NCBI GenBank assembly: GCA_934486735.1
Contig: CAKSQL010000001.1
Coordinates: 62,001 to 126,000 of the forward strand
DNA: 64,000 bases
Direction of reading: 5' to 3'
Source: an uncultured Clostridia bacterium
Lineage (GTDB): Bacteria; Bacillota; Clostridia; UBA1381
Each line of letters starts with the position of its first letter. Position 1 is the stretch's first letter. The notes beneath the pieces are model-generated. The model searched no databases, was not told the origin of the DNA, and was given only the letters and a program-made list of their open reading frames with translations. Positions 51,911 to 60,444 of this stretch are shown here, piece by piece. Both the position numbers and the translations under genes were made by a program.

Positions 51911-53934
51911 ATCTTAGATTTAAACCGCCCATATCAGGCATTATCGCAAGTGTCGGGAGCTTATTTTCTCCACCCGAGGATTCTGCCGTCGCTATCGACA
52001 GAGATAATGAGGGAAAAACGCTTTTCAAAGAGGATATTATAAAAAATGTGACCGAAGATTTAGCCAAACGAAAGGCTGAAAGAAGTATTTTAGAGCAGCA
52101 ATGGACACTCAATGCGAACTTTCTTGTCGGCAATCAGTTTTGCGAAATAAATCCCTACAGAGGTGACATTCAGCAGCTTGAACCCGTCTACGACTGGTTG
52201 GAACGTGAGGTTTTTAATCAAATTGCACCTTTGATTGAAACAAGAATCGCAAACTTGAAAAAAATAAACTACATGATGAAAGTCAAGCCTGCAACAAATG
52301 AACTGGAGGACTACGCAAAAGCCGACACATCAACCAACGTTCTGCAATACATTCAGAAATCAACAGACTTTGAAACAAAGAAAAACACTATGATTTACTG
52401 GAACGAGCTTTGCGGAAACTGTTTTTGGCTTTCATGGTGGGACAAGGACAAGGGCGAAAAAATCGGAGTTATGGACGAACTGCTCACTTCCGGTGACGGG
52501 ACACAAAAGCATATCGAAACCGCTGTTTATCAGGGCGAAATTGATTACGGGTTAATCACTCCCTACGAAATTTATCCCGAAAGCATATTCAAGCAGACTG
52601 TGGAAGCTCAGCGCAGTATAATTTTGGAGCAGGTTAAAAGTGTTGACGACATATACGACCTATACGGCATAAAAACCAAGGGCAGCAGCATTGAAACCTT
52701 TGAGCTTACCCCGGTTTCCGCCGGCAGCGGCTTAGGGTACGAAAAAACAACCGTTTCTCTCGGGCACAGGACTATCGACAACGCCGAAAAAGTAATTACA
52801 TACTTTGAACGCCCCTCAAAGCATTTGCCGAATGGGCGCATGATTATTATCGTAGGCGACAGTGAGCTTGTATACTACGGCAATCTTCCTTACAACCGGA
52901 TTCCGATTATTCAGGTTGTCTGCCGCGAGGTTGCGGGACAGTTTTTCGGCAAAAGCGTAATTGAGGACCTCATTCCCCGTCAGCGTGCATACAACGGCTG
53001 CATTAACCGGATTCATGAATATATCAAGCGCATAGCTCTCGGCAGTTATCTTGTTGAGGAGGGTTCTATCGACATTGAGGAATATGAGCAGAACGGACAA
53101 GCTCCCGGCGCAATGCTTGTATATCGGCAAGGCACTTCCCCTCCCGTCCCCATTCCGAACGGTAATCTGCCGTCCGAAATCATGACCGAGCGTTATAATC
53201 TCAAAAGCGATATGGAGTATGCTGCCGGGACATCGCAGCTTATGGTAAACGGGCAAGCTCCGACAGGTGTCACCTCGGGTACGGCAATTTCAAACCTTAT
53301 GGAAATTGACAACACACGCTTATCACTCACCGGAGACCACATCAGAAACTCGGTGCGCAAGCTTGCAATACTATGGCTTGAAATTTATAAAAAATATGCC
53401 ACTTTGAGTCGAATTGTAAAATACGTCGGTTCAAACAACATCGGAAAGGCTCTTGTTTGGTCGAACAAGGACATCAACAGCTACGATGTGGAATACGTAA
53501 CCGAAAATGAACTTTTGACGAGCGAAGATGTTCAGAAACAGCGTTTTTTTGACGCTTATCAAATGGGGTTATTTACGGACAACGACGGAAGAATCCCCAT
53601 GCGTGTCAAACAAAAGGCTTTGGAGTTTATGCGTGTCGGCAATTATTCCGACATTATGAATATCGACCTTTTGCAGCTGCAAGCCGCACAGCGCGAAAAT
53701 GCGTTCTTTGAAAGCGGTGTGATTCCGGAAGTGTCCGAATTTGACGACCACGACATTCACATTGAGGAACACAAGCGATATATCCTGCAAATGGATTTTC
53801 ATATTCTCAAGTTGAAAAAGCCCGAATTTGCCGCTGCACTGGAGGAACACATCAGGCAGCACGAGAAAATCAAACAAATGCAGACGGCTCAGAACGCCGT
53901 ACCTATACAAGGTTTGCCCGGTGCAAGCCAATAA
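51907..53934 (+). CDS. Portal protein
   Basis: This 675-residue protein forms the dodecameric DNA channel at one vertex. Position after terL, length, acidic/aromatic composition and the C-terminal FHILKLKKPEFAAALEEHIR coiled segment fit the long portals of short-tailed phages (P22-like), which are about 700 residues, longer than the ~450 of most siphovirus portals. PPVPIPNGNLPSEIMTERYN and AGTSQLMVNGQAPTGVTSGT are also typical. The TTG start follows GGAGGTGAC. Confidence 0.85.
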   Translation: MNLRFKPPISGIIASVGSLFSPPEDSAVAIDRDNEGKTLFKEDIIKNVTEDLAKRKAERSILEQQWTLNANFLVGNQFCEINPYRGDIQQLEPVYDWLEREVFNQIAPLIETRIANLKKINYMMKVKPATNELEDYAKADTSTNVLQYIQKSTDFETKKNTMIYWNELCGNCFWLSWWDKDKGEKIGVMDELLTSGDGTQKHIETAVYQGEIDYGLITPYEIYPESIFKQTVEAQRSIILEQVKSVDDIYDLYGIKTKGSSIETFELTPVSAGSGLGYEKTTVSLGHRTIDNAEKVITYFERPSKHLPNGRMIIIVGDSELVYYGNLPYNRIPIIQVVCREVAGQFFGKSVIEDLIPRQRAYNGCINRIHEYIKRIALGSYLVEEGSIDIEEYEQNGQAPGAMLVYRQGTSPPVPIPNGNLPSEIMTERYNLKSDMEYAAGTSQLMVNGQAPTGVTSGTAISNLMEIDNTRLSLTGDHIRNSVRKLAILWLEIYKKYATLSRIVKYVGSNNIGKALVWSNKDINSYDVEYVTENELLTSEDVQKQRFFDAYQMGLFTDNDGRIPMRVKQKALEFMRVGNYSDIMNIDLLQLQAAQRENAFFESGVIPEVSEFDDHDIHIEEHKRYILQMDFHILKLKKPEFAAALEEHIRQHEKIKQMQTAQNAVPIQGLPGASQ

Positions 53935-53955
53935 GACCGAAAGGAGATATCAAAA

Positions 53956-54852
53956 ATGGAAAATGAATTTGAAAATGCACGAATGCAATCGGAGGAGATG
54001 TTCAACAATCAGGACAATTATCCTCCCGAAAATGTTCAGCAGGAAGATAACGGGGAGGTTCAGCAAGAACAGTCCGAGAACTCCAATATTACAAATGACG
54101 CAATTTCAGCCGCTCAGACCGCAGCGAATATGGCAGAGGAAAAGGACAATCAGCTGAATCAAGTGTTGGCAGAGCTTAACGCAGTGCGTGAGCAAAACGA
54201 GGCTCTTTCCGAAACGATTTCCCAAATGTCACAGACAAATGAAGAGAAAATTGTTGATGAAGCAACAAAAATGCCCGTTCTGGACGTGGCGTCTCTTGCC
54301 TTTGCCGATGATGAGGCAATCCAAAACGCTCAATCACAATACGCGCAGGAAATGTCTGATTTCATAAAAAGCAGCATTATGAAAGAGATGTCGCCATTTA
54401 TCGAACAGGCTAAAGAGGGCATGTACCAAAAGGAAAAAAATAAAATAATTTCCGCTTTGGCGAATGTTCCGGAGCTTCATGGAATTGAAAATATGATTCC
54501 TCAGCTTGACAACATTATAAAAAACAACAAGGCGCTTTCCTCCGACAGTGTTCCGATTGACGACAAATATATCACCGCTTATGCAATTGCACGCGGTGTG
54601 GACAGCATTAACACTCCGCCCAAAGAGGAAAAAGAGCCGACACCCGAGGAGCTTTTGGCTTATTACGAAAAAAATCCCGCTTTTGCCGAGCTTATTGAAA
54701 AAAAGAGGCTTGAGCAGGTACAGGACAGTCAGCAAGTGCCACCGTTTTCTGCAAGCAGCGGTGCAGTGAATGCGGCGCTTAATATAAAAGAAACACCAAA
54801 AACATTTGAAGAAGCGTCCGAAAGAACCAAGCACATGTTTGGACGCAATTAA
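53956..54852 (+). CDS. Scaffolding protein
   Basis: The 298-residue protein is Gln/Glu/Asn-rich and mainly helical, with coiled coil in the first ~110 residues. Its position between portal and capsid is that of a head scaffold. No protease motif is visible. The C-terminal basic end (ASERTKHMFGRN) may contact the capsid. Confidence 0.75.
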   Translation: MENEFENARMQSEEMFNNQDNYPPENVQQEDNGEVQQEQSENSNITNDAISAAQTAANMAEEKDNQLNQVLAELNAVREQNEALSETISQMSQTNEEKIVDEATKMPVLDVASLAFADDEAIQNAQSQYAQEMSDFIKSSIMKEMSPFIEQAKEGMYQKEKNKIISALANVPELHGIENMIPQLDNIIKNNKALSSDSVPIDDKYITAYAIARGVDSINTPPKEEKEPTPEELLAYYEKNPAFAELIEKKRLEQVQDSQQVPPFSASSGAVNAALNIKETPKTFEEASERTKHMFGRN

Positions 54853-54873
54853 AGAAAGAGAGGAAAAATTTTT

Positions 54874-56052
54874 ATGGCACAGAACTTAATTACATTTGAA
54901 AACGCATTAAAAGAAAACTATCTTCCGGTATGGAATAATCAGCTCGGGACAGAGCCTTCCCCATTGCTCGGTAAAATCAAGAAAGTACCGCTCGTTTCGG
55001 ACAAAATCGTCGCAGCTGCTCAGATTGGTCTTAGCGGCGGCTTTGGTTTCGGAGCGGAGGGCGAAGCAACTCCTGCCGCAGGTAATGTGAATTTCAGCCG
55101 TTTTGAGACAAGAGCAAAGGATATGTATGTAAATGTTGCAATTTCTGCAAAGGCTGTCAAGCTCACCGGCAGCGGCGGAGCTATGGCAAGCGCCCTCGAC
55201 ACTGAAGTTAAAGCAGCTTACGAGACAGCAAAATGGAACGTCGGACGAGCTTTATTCGGCAACGGAACGGGCAAGCTGGCGACTATATCCGCTTTATCTT
55301 CTGCCGGAAATACTTTGACGGTTGACAGCACCGCACGTCTTAAAGAGGGACTTATAATCGACATCTATGCCACAAGCGGTACATCTCCGCAGACAGGCGG
55401 TGCAGGCAGGAGAATTACCGCAGTTGACAGAAAGAACAAGAAAATCACGATTTCGGGCGATGCGTCCACATTCTCGGCAGGTTTCATTACCGTTCAGAAC
55501 TCTTACAACAGAGAGATTACCGGACTCGGCGCGATATTTGACGACAGCATTACATCTATTTACGGTGTATCTAAAGCTTCCAATCCTTATCTCTACCCTG
55601 TTGTGACCGACGCAGGCAAAGACATTGACGACGGAATTATTACCGACGCTTTGAGACAGGCAAGCCGCGACAAAAACAGCAATGTTGACATGATTTTGGC
55701 AGGCGACGGCGCTTATGACAGCTACATAAGCTATCTGAGAGTCAACAACATCCGCGTTGAGGATATGTCCAAAACCATAACCGGCGGATTTAAGTCTATC
55801 AAGTTCATCTTCGGCAACAGAGAGGTTGACCTTGTAAACGAAAGCTTTGTTCCCTCCGATGAAATGTGGGGTGTCGATACAAAATCGATTGAACTTCACT
55901 CTCAGGACTGGAGCTTTGCCGAATTGCAGGGCGGCGGAATTTTCAATCTCATGGAAAATTCGTCGATTTACCGCGCTCTGCTTGTAAACTACGGTGATTT
56001 GATTTGCACCAACCCCGGCGGCTGCGTTCGTATACATAACTGCTGCGCTTAA
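54874..56052 (+). CDS. Major capsid protein
   Basis: This 392-residue protein begins MAQNLITFENALKENYLPVW and has GFGAEGEATPAAGNVNFSRF and RDKNSNVDMILAGDGAYDSY, the pattern of podovirus-type HK97-fold capsids related to the N4/P22 group. It is directly after the scaffold gene. It follows AGAGAGGAAA. Confidence 0.88.
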   Translation: MAQNLITFENALKENYLPVWNNQLGTEPSPLLGKIKKVPLVSDKIVAAAQIGLSGGFGFGAEGEATPAAGNVNFSRFETRAKDMYVNVAISAKAVKLTGSGGAMASALDTEVKAAYETAKWNVGRALFGNGTGKLATISALSSAGNTLTVDSTARLKEGLIIDIYATSGTSPQTGGAGRRITAVDRKNKKITISGDASTFSAGFITVQNSYNREITGLGAIFDDSITSIYGVSKASNPYLYPVVTDAGKDIDDGIITDALRQASRDKNSNVDMILAGDGAYDSYISYLRVNNIRVEDMSKTITGGFKSIKFIFGNREVDLVNESFVPSDEMWGVDTKSIELHSQDWSFAELQGGGIFNLMENSSIYRALLVNYGDLICTNPGGCVRIHNCCA

Positions 56053-56066
56053 ACGTGGTATTTTTA

Positions 56067-56096
56067 GGGGGCTGTCCGTTTATCGGGCAGTCCCCG
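56067..56096 (+). terminator. Strong hairpin after the capsid gene
   Basis: GGGGGCTGTCCG pairs with CGGGCAGTCCCC with G-U pairs, loop TTTAT. No T-run follows, so it may stabilise or attenuate the abundant capsid mRNA rather than end it. Confidence 0.45.
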
Positions 56097-56132
56097 GCAC
56101 TTGCTGAACAATTTATTTAATGGTGAAAAACT

Positions 56133-56615
56133 ATGACTACTCTTGAAATTTTTGAAAAAATTAACTTAATTGCGCCCGTTGAGCAACGGCGTTTTTTTAA
56201 TTGGCTTGAGGACAGCATATCCGAGCTTAAGCTGATTTTGGGCAACAAAATATATTATTCCGGATATGAGCGGCTTTTATCCGCTCCCGATGACTGGAAC
56301 GAGAAATACAATGAATATTTCGAGCTTTCATCAAACGGCTTTGTGCCTGTTCGGTCAAATGATTTCAAAGAAAACAAATGTTACAAAGAAACGGAAAAAG
56401 AAGATCCGCTTATCAATATTCCGCCGCCAAAGCATTTGAACGATGACATTGTGGTAAAATCGCTGTTTCACATATGCCTTATCGATAATATTCTTTATCT
56501 TGCCGGACTCGGCGACGGATACAAAAACGAATTTTTAAGAAAAGCTTCTCTTGCGGAGCGTGAGGACTGGAACGCAAGCAACAAGGGCGGAAGAATAAGA
56601 AGAATGAGGTGGTAG
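56133..56615 (+). CDS. Head-tail connector/adaptor protein
   Basis: The 160-residue helical protein lies directly after the capsid gene, where gp4/gp6-like adaptors are placed. No catalytic motif. Role inferred from position. Confidence 0.55.
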   Translation: MTTLEIFEKINLIAPVEQRRFFNWLEDSISELKLILGNKIYYSGYERLLSAPDDWNEKYNEYFELSSNGFVPVRSNDFKENKCYKETEKEDPLINIPPPKHLNDDIVVKSLFHICLIDNILYLAGLGDGYKNEFLRKASLAEREDWNASNKGGRIRRMRW

Positions 56616-56617
56616 AG

Positions 56618-57229
56618 ATGTTTGACAGCAAAATTTCGGCAAAAGATATGATTGACGAAATCATTGATGAAGCCGATATCGCAATCCCGATATCAAAAAA
56701 GATATATCTCGGCTGGCTGAACAGTACGGAGCAGCTTTTATATTCCGAGATTATAAAAGAGCAGGCAAAGACTGTTCTTTCGCCTATTCCTGCCGGCAAC
56801 ATTATCAAGCTTTCCGACATCCCTGCCGCCGCAGGTGAAAATAACATTTGCTTTGAGGACATACATACCATATATGCGGACCATCATCAATTGATAAAAT
56901 CCACGCTTGCAAGCAGTTCAATTTTTCCGAATTGCTGGTACAAGGTCGGAGTTAATGTCGGATACTCATTTTTCAGGCAGCCCGAGCTTTTGGAAATCAT
57001 TTATTTTGTTCGCCCTGCATTAAAGACTATTTCACAAAATGGGGATATAACAGGCAACGTTATGCTGCCACCGGAGTTTTCCGACCTTATGAAAGCAAAG
57101 CTGAGAGGTGAAGCGTACAAACTTGCAGGAGAGTACACCGCCTCAGCAAACTGGCTGAACGACTATAACTCGTGGCTTGAAAACTTTAAAGCATGGATTG
57201 AAACAAGGCGGCAAGCCTTGGGGATATGA
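56618..57229 (+). CDS. Tail-adaptor protein
   Basis: The 203-residue protein has helices at both ends and a beta-rich middle. It begins MFDSKISAKDMIDEIIDEAD and resembles the second connector or gp4-like ring of short-tailed phages. ATG 56618 is preferred over the GTG at 56609, since GAGG is 8 bases before it. Confidence 0.55.
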   Translation: MFDSKISAKDMIDEIIDEADIAIPISKKIYLGWLNSTEQLLYSEIIKEQAKTVLSPIPAGNIIKLSDIPAAAGENNICFEDIHTIYADHHQLIKSTLASSSIFPNCWYKVGVNVGYSFFRQPELLEIIYFVRPALKTISQNGDITGNVMLPPEFSDLMKAKLRGEAYKLAGEYTASANWLNDYNSWLENFKAWIETRRQALGI

Positions 57230-57248
57230 AAACGGGGGGTGTGACAAA

Positions 57249-59945
57249 TTGGCAAAAAAGAAAGAAAACGAATTTTCGATTATGCAAGCTCCGCTCCCCA
57301 AAGGGCAAAAAAGCTCAAGGCTTATAAAAGTAGACTGGAGCGGACTCAACTACAGGCAATCAACAGATACCGGCAGTTTATCATTCGAAAAAAACATTTC
57401 GACAGATGAAGCGCCGTATCTCACTCCCTCGGGACAATTTGAGGTATTTCACGACTTTGGCGAAGTTCCGCACATGGAATACAATCCGGTATCCGAGAAG
57501 GGTGATTTTTCCACAGAGAATGGCGTTGTTTATAACAAGGATAAAACCCGGCTGATTTTTGTTCCCAAAAGCTATACAGGAAAGCTTATTATCCCTGCAA
57601 CGGTCAGCAGTATATCAAGTTTGTTCAGCAGCCGCAACAATTTAACAGAGTTGGTTATCCAAAAAAACAGCTGCTACGCCTATGCTTTTATCCATAGGGC
57701 GCTATATTCCTGCACAAACTTAAAAACGATTACCTTTGCAAGCGGTGTTACAACAATTCCTGAGTACGTCCTTTATAACAGCACACAAAATTACAATTAT
57801 TTGCAAAAAATACGAATCCCCAAAAGTGTGACAGAAATACAATGTCGCTCTATTCCCATCGATTATCAGGTGACGATATATTACGAAGGCAGCAAGGACG
57901 ATTGGGATAAAATCACCAAAGGCGGAAACAAATATTGGAGTTTGAATGATGCTTCAATTGTATTTAATGCGTCCTATGATGACGTTTTGACAGATACGGG
58001 AACTCATCCGGAATACAGTTCGGATAATGCCGAAAACGCAGAAAATTTTACAATCAGCGATGATGGCGAGCTTATGTCATATACCGGCAGCGAAACACAA
58101 ATAAAAGTACCGGCGAAAATAGGTGAAACAGTTGTGAAGTCAATTCATTCCGAATTTTCCTCTGCTGCCGATATAACTCATATATCGGTACCGAGTACTT
58201 TAATGAGCCTGAGCAACGGATATAGCGGCGGTCTTGCCAATATCGCAAGTCTTGTATCTGTCAGTTTTTATGATTCCGATACAATTACAAAGCAAGTTCC
58301 GTACAGCGTCGGAGACAAAAAAGGATTAAAGATATACGGATACAAAAGTCTTTTAGCGACAAATTATTATATTCCGGCAGGTTCGGACGCAATATTTTCC
58401 GGAAAAATTGCATTCGGACTTTTGGATTCAATGGGTGAGAAGATAAAAATCGATGACAAGGACTATGCGTACATATCCGATGAAGTTTTTTTGGAGGACG
58501 AAAACAATTGCTCTATTGCTGCTTTTTCTGCGCACACCGGTACAAACATCGCAACCGTTAATAAGGTCCAGTCTGAGGACAAGCTGCTGTTCTTTCCCGG
58601 GAACTACAGTCAAAATCAAACCGTTATTGAAGATACCGTCTACAGATACGAATATCGCGGATATCTTAAAACAGCTATCTACCCTTGGGCATTCATAAAC
58701 GATTTTACCGATAAAAAGAAAATATACAATGTTATCGAAAAAAACGGCGGAAATCAAGTACCGACCGCAGAAGAAGTCGGCAATAAAAACTATATGTACT
58801 ATACGCCACCCAAAAGTGACTACAGCTATTATATGACTCGGAACACAGTACTTGGATTATGGATTTACGATGAAGACAAACAAGGCTGGATACCGTACGG
58901 ATATGACCGCAAGACTGACAAGAAAGCAGCATTCGGCGCGAAAGAAGTGACGGCATTTTCAACCACAGAAAATGCTTGTCCGGTTTTTAATGACGTAACA
59001 GTCTTTCAATCACGATTATTCGGGATAGACAAGCTCAAAATCTATGCATCCGAGTTTGGAAATTATTGCGGCTGGAATTTAGACACCGCCGACTCATCCG
59101 GCACTGCCAATGCATGGATTTCTCTTTTAAGCGCAAATCCTGCCGCAAGCGGTGAATTGACCGCGATTACCACTTATCAGGACAGAGTGATTGTGTTCCG
59201 CGAAAATTATATGTATGAAATACGAAACACAAAAAATCCGTTTCGCGTTGTTGATATTTTCGGTGAGGGTTGTATCGGCAAAGAGGCTTTAAACGTAGTC
59301 GGCGACAGACTGATATTTATAAGCAAAAACGGCGTCAAGCTATACACCGGCGCAAAGCCGCAGGAAATAGGCATGAATCTGAATGCCGACAATTACAAGT
59401 ATGCAGCTACCGGCTCTGACGGCAGGCGGCTTTATTTATACTGTCAGACCGATAAAAGCTTACACAATCTGTTTGTATACGACACCTTATACGGGCAATG
59501 GTCGCAAATGGATATCGACCAACGAGTTCTTTGTTTTACAAGCAACGACAACGGTCTTTTTATGCTTTGTGAAGATAATAAAATTTACAAGCTGAACACC
59601 AAAAACTTTCAGCACGACTGGGCGGCTGAAACTGATTTTCAAATAAACAGGACAATTGATATAAAGCACATCAAGAAAATCCAGATACTTGCCGAACTTG
59701 CTCCCGAAAGCAATATACGGGTATATGTCACATATGACGGTGCAGAGCTTGATAAAACGCGCGATTTGGTATATTCCTTTGATAATGCATTCAATGACAC
59801 AAAAAAGCTGCCGATACGAATATTACCGAGAAAAAGCGCATGCATGGGATACAAAATACGGCTTGAAGGATACGGATACGCAAAAATATATCAAATGGAA
59901 CTTTTGGTAACAGGCGGAGGTGAGCTGTTCAATGACAATGTATGA
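57249..59945 (+). CDS. Tail stabilization/propeller protein with BspA-like LRR insertion
   Basis: This is an 898-residue structural protein. The TTG at 57249 follows GGGGGGTGTGAC; an upstream in-frame ATG overlaps the previous gene. Residues ~95-240 are leucine-rich repeats of the BspA/LRR_5 type: SYTGKLIIPATVSSISSLFS, NLTELVIQKNSCYAYAFIHR, NLKTITFASGVTTIPEYVL. A second similar block is near 270-380 (IKVPAKIGETVVKSIHSEF; ITHISVPSTLMSLSNGY). The C-terminal part (about 570-898) is a propeller typical of phage stabilization/P22 gp10-like proteins (QSRLFGIDKLKIYASEFGNY; NVVGDRLIFISKNGVKLYTG). LRRs of this type bind surfaces, so host recognition is plausible. Confidence 0.8.
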   Translation: MAKKKENEFSIMQAPLPKGQKSSRLIKVDWSGLNYRQSTDTGSLSFEKNISTDEAPYLTPSGQFEVFHDFGEVPHMEYNPVSEKGDFSTENGVVYNKDKTRLIFVPKSYTGKLIIPATVSSISSLFSSRNNLTELVIQKNSCYAYAFIHRALYSCTNLKTITFASGVTTIPEYVLYNSTQNYNYLQKIRIPKSVTEIQCRSIPIDYQVTIYYEGSKDDWDKITKGGNKYWSLNDASIVFNASYDDVLTDTGTHPEYSSDNAENAENFTISDDGELMSYTGSETQIKVPAKIGETVVKSIHSEFSSAADITHISVPSTLMSLSNGYSGGLANIASLVSVSFYDSDTITKQVPYSVGDKKGLKIYGYKSLLATNYYIPAGSDAIFSGKIAFGLLDSMGEKIKIDDKDYAYISDEVFLEDENNCSIAAFSAHTGTNIATVNKVQSEDKLLFFPGNYSQNQTVIEDTVYRYEYRGYLKTAIYPWAFINDFTDKKKIYNVIEKNGGNQVPTAEEVGNKNYMYYTPPKSDYSYYMTRNTVLGLWIYDEDKQGWIPYGYDRKTDKKAAFGAKEVTAFSTTENACPVFNDVTVFQSRLFGIDKLKIYASEFGNYCGWNLDTADSSGTANAWISLLSANPAASGELTAITTYQDRVIVFRENYMYEIRNTKNPFRVVDIFGEGCIGKEALNVVGDRLIFISKNGVKLYTGAKPQEIGMNLNADNYKYAATGSDGRRLYLYCQTDKSLHNLFVYDTLYGQWSQMDIDQRVLCFTSNDNGLFMLCEDNKIYKLNTKNFQHDWAAETDFQINRTIDIKHIKKIQILAELAPESNIRVYVTYDGAELDKTRDLVYSFDNAFNDTKKLPIRILPRKSACMGYKIRLEGYGYAKIYQMELLVTGGGELFNDNV

Positions 59946-60096
59946 TATTTCCAAAGCGCTGAATGAGTTGGAAAGACGCATTACAATCCTTGAAGATACT
60001 CTCGAAAAGAAACGGCGCGACGACAATGATTTACTGTATAATCTTGACGAAAGCAATTTTTCCGAGGGTTTCTTAAAAAAGTTAAAGGAGGGATGA
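59932..60096 (+). CDS. Small coiled-coil phage protein (54 residues)
   Basis: ATG 59932 follows GGCGGAGGTG and overlaps the end of the tail protein. The protein ALNELERRITILEDTLEKKR is a coiled coil followed by a short charged tail. Probably a virion or chaperone-type component. Confidence 0.5.
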   Translation: MTMYDISKALNELERRITILEDTLEKKRRDDNDLLYNLDESNFSEGFLKKLKEG

Positions 60097-60100
60097 AAAA

Positions 60101-60424
60101 ATGAGCATTGCAATCGATGATTTCAGAAATGCAACAAAATACGGGTTCAGCTTTTACTATGAAAGAAACCTCGACCCCGGCGAAACCCGATATCTGAAAA
60201 TGCCGGCGGTATCTCCGAACAAGCGTGGTATAAACGATATTGGTTTTGCCTATGAAAGCGGTATTTCCTTGTATGCCACACTGTCGGAAGAACCGTTCAG
60301 AGATAATGCCATTTGGCAGAAGATAAACCCATTTGATGAGATAAATAAAACTGTCTCATATATAAAAATTGAAAATACGGCTCAAAGCAGTGCGAGAGTC
60401 AACATTCGAGCCATATTAAACTAA
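60101..60424 (+). CDS. Small virion protein, unknown
   Basis: The 107-residue beta-rich protein begins MSIAIDDFRNATKYGFSFYY and ends VNIRAILN. It lies directly before the fibre, so it may link the fibre to the tail. ATG 60101 follows GGAGGGATG. Confidence 0.5.
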   Translation: MSIAIDDFRNATKYGFSFYYERNLDPGETRYLKMPAVSPNKRGINDIGFAYESGISLYATLSEEPFRDNAIWQKINPFDEINKTVSYIKIENTAQSSARVNIRAILN

Positions 60425-60444
60425 AACGAAAGGGAGGAATTTTC

